64,000 nt of DNA from Tritonibacter scottomollicae (GCF_003003215.1 NZ_PVUF01000019.1:1-64000); one strand, 5' to 3'. Shown: positions 40,415 to 49,012, counted from the first letter of the stretch. Notes: generated by a model not told the origin, from the letters alone. A program made the numbers and translations.

Positions 40415-42037
40415 GTGGCTCGAACGTTGGCGACATTTGACTACATCATCATCGGCGCGGGATCGGCAGGCTGCGTGCTGGCGGAGCGATTAAGCGCATC
40501 GGGACGGCACAAGATACTGATACTCGAAGCTGGTGGGCGCGGGCGCTCGCCCTGGATTGCGCTGCCGTTGGGCTATGGCAAGACGTTTTTTGATCCGTCG
40601 GTGAACTGGAAATACGAGAGCGAGTCCGAAGCTGCGCTTGGCGGGCGCAAAAGCTACTGGCCACGCGGCAAGGGCGTCGGCGGCTCCGGCGCGATCAACG
40701 CCTTGGTCTACGCCCGTGGATTGCCGCGCGACTTTGATGATTGGGAGGCTGCGGGCGCCACAGGCTGGAACTGGAACACCGTCCGTGAAACCTATGATCA
40801 GATGGAAACCCGCATCGGCCCATCCGGCGCCCGAACCGGGGATGGGCCGATGACCGTGCAGGATGTGTCCGACCAAATTCACCCGGCCACCCGTCATTTC
40901 TTTGACGCGGCTCAGGAGCTAGGGCTGCCGCGCAGTTCCGATATCAATGGCGAGGCATGTGAGGGGGCCGCAGCCTACCACATCAACACCAGCGGTGGCC
41001 GCAGAATGCATTCTGCCCGTGCCTATCTCGCGCCAGCATTGAAACGACCAAATGTGACGCTCATGACCGGGGCCTTGGTCAAGCGGATCGAGTTTGATGA
41101 CAAGCGGGCTGTATCGGTGCAGCTGCAGCACAGGGGGCGAAACCTCAGCCTGCGCGCCGGGCGGGAAATCATTCTTGCAGCCGGTGCAGTCAGTTCGCCT
41201 TGCGTGTTGCAGCGCTCCGGGGTGGGGCCTGCGCAGGACCTGCAGGCGCATGGCATCACACCGCTGCTGGATGCGCCCCATGTCGGTGGCAATCTCCAGG
41301 ACCACCTGGGCATCAACTACTACTTTCGTGCGACCGAGCCGACGTTGAACACTCTGTTGCGTCCATTGCATGGCAAGCTACGTGCGGCACTGCAATATGT
41401 GCTGACCCGGCGCGGCCCGCTGTCGCTATCTGTGAACCAGTGCGGCGGCTATTTCCGATCCTCACCCAATATGAGCGCACCGGATCAGCAACTCTATTTC
41501 AACCCCGTCACCTATACCACGACGCCAAACGGCAAGCGCACGGTGGTGCAACCGGATCCCTTTCCGGGGTTCATCCTCGGCTTTCAGCCGGCGCGTCCCA
41601 CCAGCCGCGGGCGTATCGACATTAGCGCCGCTGATCCGTCCGCGCCGCCGCGTATCTGTCCGAACTCTCTGGCGACCGAGCAGGACCAGGCGCAGGTCAT
41701 TGCAGGGGGGCTGCTGTGTCAGCGACTGGCGCAGACCTCTGCCCTGACGCGCCTGATAGAGGGGCCGATGGCGCCTGATCTGCGGTGTTTGACGCCGGAA
41801 CAGATCCTGGCCGATTTTCGCGAGCGGTGCGGAACCGTCTTTCATCCGACCGGCACCTGTCGAATGGGACCGGACGCGAGACACTCCGTTGTTTCGCCAC
41901 GCCTGAAGGTGCATGGACTGGCGGGGCTGCGGGTGGTCGATGCCTCGGTGTTTCCGAACCTGACATCGGGCAATACCAATGCCCCCACCATGATGCTGGC
42001 CCATCGCGCCGCTGATCTGATTCTGGAGGACGCATGA
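40415..42037 (+). CDS. GMC-family FAD oxidoreductase (choline/alcohol dehydrogenase-like)
   Basis: A protein of about 540 residues. The FAD-binding motif is YIIIGAGSAGCVLAERLS near the N-terminus; the GMC signatures GKGVGGSGAINALVYARG and GAVSSPCVLQRSGVG follow; the active-site His is in FHPTGTCRMG and a conserved Asn in SGNTNAPTMM. It oxidises an alcohol, passing electrons to a quinone or the respiratory chain. The start is uncertain: GTG at 40415 is the best of several weak choices. The stop overlaps the enolase-superfamily gene as ATGA. The pair probably oxidises and then dehydrates a polyol or sugar acid. Confidence 0.85.
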   Translation: MARTLATFDYIIIGAGSAGCVLAERLSASGRHKILILEAGGRGRSPWIALPLGYGKTFFDPSVNWKYESESEAALGGRKSYWPRGKGVGGSGAINALVYARGLPRDFDDWEAAGATGWNWNTVRETYDQMETRIGPSGARTGDGPMTVQDVSDQIHPATRHFFDAAQELGLPRSSDINGEACEGAAAYHINTSGGRRMHSARAYLAPALKRPNVTLMTGALVKRIEFDDKRAVSVQLQHRGRNLSLRAGREIILAAGAVSSPCVLQRSGVGPAQDLQAHGITPLLDAPHVGGNLQDHLGINYYFRATEPTLNTLLRPLHGKLRAALQYVLTRRGPLSLSVNQCGGYFRSSPNMSAPDQQLYFNPVTYTTTPNGKRTVVQPDPFPGFILGFQPARPTSRGRIDISAADPSAPPRICPNSLATEQDQAQVIAGGLLCQRLAQTSALTRLIEGPMAPDLRCLTPEQILADFRERCGTVFHPTGTCRMGPDARHSVVSPRLKVHGLAGLRVVDASVFPNLTSGNTNAPTMMLAHRAADLILEDA

Positions 42038-43212
42038 GTACGCCATATTCCACATCCGGTGCTGTACCGGTTACAACTGCGCGTGGCAGACATGACACCG
42101 GCCCTCGCATCGCCAAGGTGGAAACATTCTGCACCCCGTTGATCGGTTTTGTCCGGGTGACGGCAGAGGATGGAACGACGGGCTGGGGGCAGGTCTCCAC
42201 CTACAACAGTGACCTGACCTGCGAGATTCTGCACCGTCAGGTGGCCCCTTGGGCGCTGGGGCGCGGCATGGAAGCACTGGAAGAGGTCATCGCCGAGATC
42301 CCGATGCGCGAGCACAAGTTCCCCGGCACCTATCTACGCCGTGCCATGGCGGGGCTGGATACAGCAGTCTGGGATTGGCGCGGCAAAGTGGCGGGCAAGC
42401 CTGTGGCGGAATTGCTCGGCGGCTCTGCCGGTCCGGTGCGCGCCTATGCCTCGTCGATGCGACGCGACATCACGCCCGAAGACGAGGCGGACCGGATGCA
42501 ACGGCTGCGGGACCAGCACGGGTTCGATGCTTTCAAAGTGCGCGTCGGTGCCGAATGTGGCCAGGATCGCGATGAATGGGAGGGACGGACCGAGGCCATC
42601 ATTCCGGCCCTCCGAAAGGCCATGGGGCCGGATGCCGCGCTGTTGGTGGATGGAAACTCCGGCTTCAGCCCCTCCCGAGCGATTGAGGTGGGCCGGATGT
42701 TGGAGGCCAGCGGCTATGAACATTTTGAGGAACCCTGTCCCTATTGGGAGCAGGAACAGACCGCCGAGGTTACCCGCACGCTAAAGATCGACGTCGCGGG
42801 CGGCGAGCAGGACTGCGACATGCAGCACTGGAAACGGATGATCGAAAATCGGGTGGTCGATATCATCCAACCAGACATTCTGTATCTGGGCGGCATGGTG
42901 CGCAGTATGGATGTGGCGCGTATGGGGCACGCGGCAGGGCTGCCCTGCACGCCCCATGCGGCGAATCTGTCTCTGGTGACGCTGTTCACCATGCATCTGA
43001 TGCGGGCTGTGCCGAACCCTGGGCGCTACCTCGAATTTTCGATCGAAGGCGACGATTACTACCCGTGGCAGCGCGGCCTGTTTCGCAACGACCCCTTCAC
43101 GATTTCCGAGGGTCAGGCCCGTGTCAGCGACTTGCCGGGCTGGGGTGTCGAGATCTGTCCCGAATGGTTGGCCAAATCCGCCTACAAATGTAGCGAGACA
43201 GACCAACTGTGA
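42034..43212 (+). CDS. enolase-superfamily sugar-acid dehydratase or racemase (mandelate racemase-like)
   Basis: A 392-residue member of the mandelate racemase/muconate lactonising group. The catalytic set is visible: Lys168-x-Arg170 in FKVRVGAE, metal ligands Asp206 in VDGNSGF, Glu232/233 in HFEEPCP and Glu258 in AGGEQD, and His308 in CTPHAANLS. A KxR motif plus a His on the opposite side is typical of acid-sugar dehydratases. It is translationally coupled to the GMC dehydrogenase. The substrate is not known. Confidence 0.83.
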   Translation: MSTPYSTSGAVPVTTARGRHDTGPRIAKVETFCTPLIGFVRVTAEDGTTGWGQVSTYNSDLTCEILHRQVAPWALGRGMEALEEVIAEIPMREHKFPGTYLRRAMAGLDTAVWDWRGKVAGKPVAELLGGSAGPVRAYASSMRRDITPEDEADRMQRLRDQHGFDAFKVRVGAECGQDRDEWEGRTEAIIPALRKAMGPDAALLVDGNSGFSPSRAIEVGRMLEASGYEHFEEPCPYWEQEQTAEVTRTLKIDVAGGEQDCDMQHWKRMIENRVVDIIQPDILYLGGMVRSMDVARMGHAAGLPCTPHAANLSLVTLFTMHLMRAVPNPGRYLEFSIEGDDYYPWQRGLFRNDPFTISEGQARVSDLPGWGVEICPEWLAKSAYKCSETDQL

Positions 43213-43229
43213 GAGCCACAACGAAGCAG

Positions 43230-43257
43230 CGAGAGGCCATCAGAGATGGCCTGCGCT
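43230..43257 (+). terminator. hairpin after the enolase-superfamily gene
   Basis: Stem AGGCCATC / GATGGCCT with a 3-nt loop, extended by outer AGCG/CGCT, 15 bp beyond the stop. No T tract, so it is weak as an intrinsic terminator. Confidence 0.45.
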
Positions 43258-43281
43258 CTAACGGGTCGCGCTCGTGCCCGC

Positions 43282-43845
43282 TCAGGTGGTTGGCTGCGGG
43301 CGGATGAACCCATTGATCGGGTAGACGCTGCCATAGGCGCCGGGATTGCTTTCTAGGCGGACGCGGGACCAGTCATTGTTCTTCGAGACGTCGATCACTG
43401 TCATCCCGAGCGAGACTTTGTTGCGGCGCCAATTGGCGTGATCCACGCGCAACATGCGATCATCCACAAGCTCTGAAACCACGGCCACATGGCCCAACGG
43501 CATGGACGGCGTGGCACTGAACGCCATGACCGCGCCGATGGTCGGGGTATTACCGACCTCAAACTCACCCTGGGCCTGACGCCACCATGTCCGGGCATTG
43601 CCGCGAATTTCGACGCCGGAGAGGTTGCGCGCAAACGGTACGCACCACACGCGCGCGCCACGGGATTGCAGGCTCTCAGCCTCCCGCATGGCAAAGGCAA
43701 GGCGGTTCGGATCAATTGCGCCTTCATCACGTCCAGGAGCCTCGCCGCAGGCCGTTAGGCCCAGCGTTGCAATGAGAAGAAGTCCACTGACAAGCGGGTT
43801 CGGGCGGAAGATACGGATGAGGTTCTGCACGGTACTCTCTGGCAT
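43282..43845 (-). CDS. CHAP-domain lipoprotein (probable peptidoglycan amidase)
   Basis: A 187-residue protein with a lipobox LTAC (lipidated Cys33) and a CHAP cysteine peptidase domain. The catalytic Cys68 is in VWCVPFAR, His119 in PLGHVAVVSE, and an acidic/amide residue follows in RVDHANWRR (Asp135, Asn138). It should cleave peptidoglycan or glutathionylspermidine-type amides at the cell surface. It stands alone, leftward, between the enolase gene and the stressosome cluster. Confidence 0.83.
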   Translation of the reverse strand: MPESTVQNLIRIFRPNPLVSGLLLIATLGLTACGEAPGRDEGAIDPNRLAFAMREAESLQSRGARVWCVPFARNLSGVEIRGNARTWWRQAQGEFEVGNTPTIGAVMAFSATPSMPLGHVAVVSELVDDRMLRVDHANWRRNKVSLGMTVIDVSKNNDWSRVRLESNPGAYGSVYPINGFIRPQPTT

Positions 43846-44051
43846 TTTTTTATGGTCGTGAGGCGCCGTAACATTCTGTCAAAAAGCCGTGTGTGCCAAG
43901 ACGCCCAATACTCACAAGCGAGAATCTGCCGATATCTCCGAGGTCATGGAACATTTTTCGATGTTGCGAAACGCGAGCGCGGTCACGTTCTGCCAAGCAA
44001 TAAATGCGAGCAGTGATCAAAACGGCGATCAAGAACGAGATATAAGACAGC

Positions 44052-44435
44052 CTATTGTTGAGCAACCAGCCTGTCGATTACGGAAATATCGTCTGTCGTC
44101 AGAGGTTTGCTGAAATAGCCGCGCACCGGGGCAAAGGTCTCGGCACGACTGCGGTCTTGCGGATCCATAGAGGTGGTCACCATGATCACGATCTGGTTCT
44201 CGAGCTCCGTTTTCGCCGCCTCCAGAAACTCAAATCCATCCATTCGCGGCATGTTGATGTCGAGTAGAATTACATCCACCGGCCGTCGCGTCGGGGATTT
44301 CAGGTATTCCAGCGCCTCGGTTGCGTACTGAAACGGCAATAGATCGATTTTGGCGTTGGTTTTTTTCAATATCCGTCGATACGCCAGTTGATCAAAGCGG
44401 TCGTCATCAACCGTCATCACCCGATTGAGTGTCAT
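44052..44435 (-). CDS. single-domain response regulator of the stressosome operon
   Basis: A 127-residue receiver domain with no output domain. The acidic pocket is Asp10-Asp12, the phosphoacceptor Asp59 in VILLDINMPRMDG, the switch Thr in IVMVTTSMD and Lys in GYFSKPLT. The ATG at 44435 has AAAGGGAG upstream and lies inside the 3' end of the histidine kinase gene (29-bp overlap). It should receive phosphate from that kinase and pass the signal by protein contact. It is the last gene of the six-gene leftward stressosome operon. Confidence 0.87.
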   Translation of the reverse strand: MTLNRVMTVDDDRFDQLAYRRILKKTNAKIDLLPFQYATEALEYLKSPTRRPVDVILLDINMPRMDGFEFLEAAKTELENQIVIMVTTSMDPQDRSRAETFAPVRGYFSKPLTTDDISVIDRLVAQQ

Positions 44436-45612
44436 TGTCGCGCTCCCTTTCATTTATCCATAGTCTCACGATAAAGGAGCTTCCTCCCTGTTCGTTCGAG
44501 ACAACTTGAATATCTCCGGCGTGGTATCCGGCGATGCGTTGGCAAAGCGTTAGTCCAATTCCGGAGCCAGAGTATTCGTCGTAGGTGTGTAGCCGTTGAA
44601 ACAGCGAGAAGATCCTTGTCCGATAGGCTTCGGGTATGCCGATTCCGGTGTCGCTGACTGTAATCTCAGCCGCGCAATTCCGAGGCTTCGGCGCCGCGGA
44701 GACGGCGATGCGGCAGGGGCGTCCCGGGTCGCGGAACTTTATCGCGTTGGAGAGTAGATTCTGGAGCAGGCTGCGCAGTTGTGACGGCATGCCCCGCACA
44801 TCCGGAAGCGGGGAGATGTCGATTTCCGCTTTTCCATCCGTGATTTCCTGGCGCAAGTCGTCGCGAACGTCGCGGCACAGCTTGTCGAGCGACACAGTCT
44901 CGAATTCCGCCTCCTGACCCACGAGCCTGGCATATTGCAAGATGCCAGTGATCATCCGGGACATGCGCGAAGCGGTCGCCTGGGCGGCATCAATGAGTTC
45001 GAGGCATTCGGAATCCAGGTGCTCCTGGTGATCAACTGAAATGATGTCCAGTAACATCGCGATGGTATTGATCGGAGATTTCAGATCGTGGGAGATGGCG
45101 TAGGTGAACTGCGCCTGTTCCTGATTGGCTTGCTGCAATTGGCTGTTGAGGCGCTCTGACCTCTCCAATCCCGCTTGGAGTTCGCGGGTACGTGCCTTTA
45201 CCTTCTGATCCAAACTGTCGCGCTGCCGAGCCAGTTCATAGGTCACATCGCGCAGCTCCTGTTCCGCGCGCTTGCGTTCCAGTACCTCTGCTGTCAGTTG
45301 GGCGACGCTTTCGCCATAGCCACGCAGCGCCATGTCGTAGACCGAAATAGCCTCGAGATAGAACTCCTCTGTCCGTTTGGTTTCAGGCGAGGGGGACGGC
45401 GAACCGCTGCACAGCATCTGCGCTGCTTGGAAATGGAGTTCGCCCAATTGTCCGATCGAAATCGAGCTCTGCAAAGCCTGTCGGGCGCAGTCATAGGCCC
45501 GCGACAGGTTCTCCTCATTCCCATCGCGTACATAAGTTGCGAGGGCTGTGGCATAGCTTTGAGCAAAGGACCGGGGCGCGTGGGCGCGGCTGTTGCTGTC
45601 GTGGTCAATCAT
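44407..45612 (-). CDS. histidine kinase with RsbU-like N-terminal domain, stressosome output
   Basis: A 401-residue soluble kinase with no transmembrane helix. Residues about 14-110 resemble the RsbT-binding N-terminal domain of the phosphatase RsbU: paired helices around YATALATYVRDGNEENLSRAY and a second helix with LEAISVYDMALRGYGESVAQL. A coiled coil (110-165) leads to a HisKA domain with phosphoacceptor His175 in AISHDLKSP and a HATPase domain (LQNLLSNAIKF, DTGIGIPE, GSGIGLTLCQ). The start overlaps the RsbX gene. In Bacillus the RsbT kinase released from the stressosome activates RsbU; here it may activate this kinase instead. The domain match is by eye. Confidence 0.8.
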   Translation of the reverse strand: MIDHDSNSRAHAPRSFAQSYATALATYVRDGNEENLSRAYDCARQALQSSISIGQLGELHFQAAQMLCSGSPSPSPETKRTEEFYLEAISVYDMALRGYGESVAQLTAEVLERKRAEQELRDVTYELARQRDSLDQKVKARTRELQAGLERSERLNSQLQQANQEQAQFTYAISHDLKSPINTIAMLLDIISVDHQEHLDSECLELIDAAQATASRMSRMITGILQYARLVGQEAEFETVSLDKLCRDVRDDLRQEITDGKAEIDISPLPDVRGMPSQLRSLLQNLLSNAIKFRDPGRPCRIAVSAAPKPRNCAAEITVSDTGIGIPEAYRTRIFSLFQRLHTYDEYSGSGIGLTLCQRIAGYHAGDIQVVSNEQGGSSFIVRLWINERERDNDTQSGDDG

Positions 45613-46226
45613 GGCGCGGCCACCACCCTGAGGCCAAGAACCAGCCTGTCATCAGTGGGGCGCCCGTGATGCCTGAGGATGCCCGAGGTGATATCAGAGA
45701 TTGGATGGGTGGCGTCGAGATCAGAGCGGTAGTTGCGACTGATGCCATCTGTGGTCAGGATGATCACATCATCGACCCGCAGTGGAGCGCTGGTCAGGCG
45801 AATGCCATCGTAGATAAGTCCGAGCGTTCCGCTTTTCTGAATCAAGCTTCCGGAAATCCTGCCGTTGCGGACGAGGACGCCATCGATGTCTCCGACTGCG
45901 CTCCAGCTCAACATCATCTGTTCGAGATCTATTTGGGCAGCGGCCAGCGCCACGCCCCGGATACCACGCAGGGCTGCATGCACCTGATCGAACGCGACCT
46001 CCATATCATATCCACCCGCCTCCCGAAGATGCGCCAATGTCGTGTCGGCAGCAGCATTGGCTTCGGCTCCGCTGCCCATTCCATCGACGACGTAAATCCG
46101 AATATGCGCCCCGTCACGCAACAGCATGTAGCCATCTCCGCTGCTGTCAGCGAACTTGGAGCTCTCTGACATGCTCCATGACAGTGCGTGGCGCGCGCTA
46201 GGTGGGGCAATGAGGTGTTGGGTCAT
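45609..46226 (-). CDS. rsbX: RsbX-like PP2C serine/threonine phosphatase
   Basis: A 205-residue PP2C/SpoIIE-type phosphatase. The metal-binding Asp residues are Asp31 in SSGDGY, Asp48 in VVDGMGSG and Asp160 in LTTDGIS. It is small and has no sensor domain, like RsbX, which dephosphorylates RsbR and RsbS to reset the stressosome. ATG 46226 overlaps the RsbT stop as ATGA; an ATG at 46238 is possible. It sits fourth in the order rsbR-rsbS-rsbT-rsbX. Confidence 0.84.
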   Translation of the reverse strand: MTQHLIAPPSARHALSWSMSESSKFADSSGDGYMLLRDGAHIRIYVVDGMGSGAEANAAADTTLAHLREAGGYDMEVAFDQVHAALRGIRGVALAAAQIDLEQMMLSWSAVGDIDGVLVRNGRISGSLIQKSGTLGLIYDGIRLTSAPLRVDDVIILTTDGISRNYRSDLDATHPISDITSGILRHHGRPTDDRLVLGLRVVAAP

Positions 46227-46642
46227 CGCAGCTGCCATTTCACGGCGATGATCGTAACCCCTTCGCCGGGGGGGGAGCGAATGTCGAACTCGTCCATAAT
46301 TCTGCGAGTGCCGGGTAGGCCCAGACCAAGGCTGTTGCCGGTGGAAAACCCGTCACACAGCGCGCGCTCCAGATCTGCGATTCCCGGGCCATGGTCGCGG
46401 GCGATGATACGGATCCCCTGCCTGTCTCCCTGCTGCAGGGTGGTCAGTTCAATTTCGCCATGATCGGCGTAAACGACGATGTTGCGTGCCAGTTCTGAAA
46501 TCGCGGTTGCGACAAGCGCCTGATCCGGGCGGCTGAACCCGAGGTCTTCGGCCAATGCGCGCCCCATCTGGCGGGCGGAGATGACGTCGGCATCGCGCCG
46601 AATGGCCTGAACCATGGCATCGAGCGGGGCCGGAACCTGCAT
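46223..46642 (-). CDS. rsbT: RsbT-like serine/threonine switch kinase
   Basis: A 139-residue GHKL-fold kinase. The N box is ELARNIVVYAD (Asn54), the G1 box DHGPGIAD (Asp83), and the G2 region GLGLPGTRRIMDEF. It should phosphorylate RsbS and RsbR in the stressosome and, once released, bind the downstream effector. It follows rsbS by 1 bp and overlaps rsbX. Length and motifs match RsbT rather than the anti-sigma kinase RsbW. Confidence 0.88.
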   Translation of the reverse strand: MQVPAPLDAMVQAIRRDADVISARQMGRALAEDLGFSRPDQALVATAISELARNIVVYADHGEIELTTLQQGDRQGIRIIARDHGPGIADLERALCDGFSTGNSLGLGLPGTRRIMDEFDIRSPPGEGVTIIAVKWQLR

Positions 46643-46643
46643 G

Positions 46644-46997
46644 TCAGGTTTCCCCGATCAGAGCGAGGCCATGGTCGAGATCAAGCGCAGTCGGGATGTC
46701 CTTGAGTGTGAGGCCAAGCAATACCATGGATATTGCCACGTCCGGCTGAATGCCGACGATAATCATTTTGGCGCCGCGCAGCTTTACCGAGTGGGCGATT
46801 TCGATCAGGGTCTTGGTGCCAAAGCTGTCGAGAATGCCGATGGCGCTGACGTCGACGATCACCGCATTGGCGCGGTAGCGGATCACATCCTCGAGTATGC
46901 GGCTCTGCAGGTTCAGAATATCGCTGTCGCAGAGGTCTTCCTGGATCGAGGCAATCAGCGCAGAGCCTTGCCTCAGGATCGGAACCGTCACAGTCAT
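46644..46997 (-). CDS. rsbS: RsbS-like STAS-domain stressosome scaffold
   Basis: A 117-residue single STAS domain. The conserved phosphorylatable Ser58 lies in DVSAIGILDSFGTKTL, at the position of Ser59 of Bacillus RsbS. It would form the stressosome core with RsbR and hold RsbT until phosphorylated. It is 4 bp after rsbR and 1 bp before rsbT. Confidence 0.88.
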   Translation of the reverse strand: MTVTVPILRQGSALIASIQEDLCDSDILNLQSRILEDVIRYRANAVIVDVSAIGILDSFGTKTLIEIAHSVKLRGAKMIIVGIQPDVAISMVLLGLTLKDIPTALDLDHGLALIGET

Positions 46998-47001
46998 CGG
47001 T

Positions 47002-47919
47002 TCACTCCCCCAGCAGGTGTTCTGCCAGTTCTATGCCGCGTTGCAGGTCGCCGGCGGTGCTGAGGGCTTCTGCGGTGACTCCAACCTTGACCAGAGATTG
47101 TGCCACCTCTGCGGAGAGGCCGGTGAGAACGGGTTGCGCCCCCATCAAGCGCGCGGCGGCCATTGTCTGGATCAGATGGTTGGCGACGGCGCTGTCGACA
47201 GCTGCGACGCCGGTAATATCCAGCACCACGGCGCGTGCGCGATGCTCTTGGATGCCTTCCAGCAATTGTATCGTCAGAGCGCGGGCGCGATAGCTGTCCA
47301 ATGTGCCAACCACGGGGATGAGCAGCAATCCGGGGCGCAATTGCAGAACCGGGGTGGGCAGCTCGCTTAGCTCCCTTTCGCGTGCCTTGATGGCCTCTTC
47401 TCGTGTGTCGGCATAAGTTTCCAGCGCCAAAGCCATGTCGAAATGGGCAATCTTGAATAGCGACAGAACCATGCTGAACGCCTTGGCAGGATCATCCTCC
47501 ATGCGATCAAGGACGACATTCGCGAGCTTGTTCAGGTAGAACGCATAGGCGCCGATATAAAGGGTCGGTGTCACGCCGGTGCGTTCATGAATGCTCCCGA
47601 TCCGGCGGCGATCCGCGATATAGCTGCTGTCCAGGTCGGCGTTGATCAGCTCTCGAAAGTAGCGCATCTGGCCTTTCTTGACCTGAGCGATATGCGCATC
47701 GTCGCGGAAATGCCGTGAAGCCGTCTCATCCGCCAGCAAATGTGTATAGAACGCCTCGATGATGCGCTCTCCCACATCGTCTGCGATGTCGCCCAGTTCC
47801 GAGGTTAGGGCGCGATCATGATCCGACAGATCGAACCATCGCATCGCGTCCACAAGGTCCTGATCGAACTCTGGCTTGCCCTCGGAATCGGAGAGCGACG
47901 ATGAAATTACTTCACGCAC
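47002..47919 (-). CDS. rsbR: RsbR-like stressosome sensor with N-terminal globin-type domain
   Basis: A protein of about 305 residues. The N-terminal half is a sensor globin (AMRWFDLSDHDRALTSEL, then DRRRIGSIHERTGVTPTLYIGAYAFYL), with the probable haem-proximal His111 in RIGSIHERTGV, as in globin-coupled sensors and Vibrio RsbR. The C-terminal half (from about 190) is a STAS domain; the two phospho-sites of Bacillus RsbR, both Thr there, are Ser243 in VDSAVANH and Ser275 in EVAQSLV. It should sense oxygen or another gas. The start is uncertain: GTG 47919 has AAGG before it, and a GTG at 47964 is in frame. Confidence 0.87.
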   Translation of the reverse strand: MREVISSSLSDSEGKPEFDQDLVDAMRWFDLSDHDRALTSELGDIADDVGERIIEAFYTHLLADETASRHFRDDAHIAQVKKGQMRYFRELINADLDSSYIADRRRIGSIHERTGVTPTLYIGAYAFYLNKLANVVLDRMEDDPAKAFSMVLSLFKIAHFDMALALETYADTREEAIKARERELSELPTPVLQLRPGLLLIPVVGTLDSYRARALTIQLLEGIQEHRARAVVLDITGVAAVDSAVANHLIQTMAAARLMGAQPVLTGLSAEVAQSLVKVGVTAEALSTAGDLQRGIELAEHLLGE

Positions 47920-48310
47920 GCGGACACCCTTTGACCACACCCTGCAGCAAACGCGGGGCAACACTAACGCATCAAGCCTACTCAGGGTTGTTTAACAGGC
48001 TGTTAAGTGACCCATTCTGAGGAGCGGTGCGTTCGGGTCTGGAGGCGTATGTTTGGCGTCGCAGGACGACAGGAACAGGCTCGCCTCCCTGCTGTCTGCG
48101 CCATTGATGCGCACTTGGCATGGGAAATCAGGCATCGTGCAGTCCGGAAGTCGGCAGACAAATTCCGAAGCACGGTGGTTTCCGCATCACGGTCAGTAGC
48201 GAGGAGCGTCAGGACATGTTACGGGAACGTAAACGGTCCGATATGCGAGGCAGGTCAGGGACTGCTGCGCCGATATCTGGATTGACCGTCCCAAGACAAA
48301 GGAAAAAACA
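47920..48310. promoter_or_regulatory. 391-bp divergent region of stressosome and psd, with a 15-bp palindrome
   Basis: The most striking element is TTAACAG-G-CTGTTAA, a perfect 7-bp inverted repeat at 47992-48006, 73 bp upstream of the rsbR start and a candidate operator. The rest (48007-48310) carries no convincing reading frame; it must include the psd promoter and an AAAGGA ribosome site just before 48311. Confidence 0.5.
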
Positions 48311-49012
48311 ATGAACATGATCGGGACCTTCATCAAACCCATGCATCCGGAAGGGCGCAAGTTTGTCGCGATCTTCGCCGCTGTGACGGTAGGGTTGTTC
48401 CTGCTGACCCCCATCCTTGGATGGGTCGGTGTCGGCCTGACCGTCTGGTGCTACTACTTTTTCCGTGACCCGGAACGGGTGACGCCGCAGCGACCGGGGC
48501 TGGTCATCTCTCCGGCGGATGGCATCGTTTCGCTGATCGAGCCGGCTGTGCCTCCAGCCGAACTGGGGCTGCCGGATACGCCACTGACACGAGTCAGCGT
48601 ATTCATGAGCGTGTTCAACTGTCACATCAACCGTGCGCCGGTGGCTGGTGAGGTCACGGCAGTTGCATATCGGCCGGGTAAGTTTCTGAATGCATCTCTG
48701 GACAAAGCCAGTGTCGATAACGAGCGGAACGGACTTGCGATCCGTATGGCTGACGGTCGTGATCTTGCGGTGGTGCAGATCGCGGGGCTGGTCGCACGGC
48801 GGATTGTATGTTTCGTAAAACCCGGGGCTGTGCTTTCCGGGGGCGAGCGCTTTGGTCTGATCCGTTTCGGGTCACGTCTTGATGTCTACCTGCCCGAAGG
48901 AGTGTCGCCGCTCGTGGCGATTGGTCAGACCATGGTTGCCGGCGAAACGGTGTTGGCCGATTTGTCGGAAGTCCCGGATGTGGGCAATGCCCAGGCGATC
49001 AGTGATGCCTGA
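48311..49012 (+). CDS. psd: phosphatidylserine decarboxylase proenzyme
   Basis: A 233-residue short-form decarboxylase of the type found in many alphaproteobacteria. A hydrophobic N-terminus (about 15-45) anchors it to the inner membrane. The autocleavage site is Gly-Ser in [13 protein letters not shown] near the C-terminus; the Ser becomes the pyruvoyl group. [12 protein letters not shown] and [16 protein letters not shown] are family motifs. It converts phosphatidylserine to phosphatidylethanolamine. It overlaps pssA by 8 bp. Confidence 0.95.
   Translation: MNMIGTFIKPMHPEGRKFVAIFAAVTVGLFLLTPILGWVGVGLTVWCYYFFRDPERVTPQRPGLVISPADGIVSLIEPAVPPAELGLPDTPLTRVSVFMSVFNCHINRAPVAGEVTAVAYRPGKFLNASLDKASVDNERNGLAIRMADGRDLAVVQIAGLVARRIVCFVKPGAVLSGGERFGLIRFGSRLDVYLPEGVSPLVAIGQTMVAGETVLADLSEVPDVGNAQAISDA

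Noticed and set aside
43850-44065. 71-codon leftward frame between the CHAP gene and the response regulator
   Set aside because: It overlaps the response-regulator 3' end, has no ribosome site and shows no family motif.
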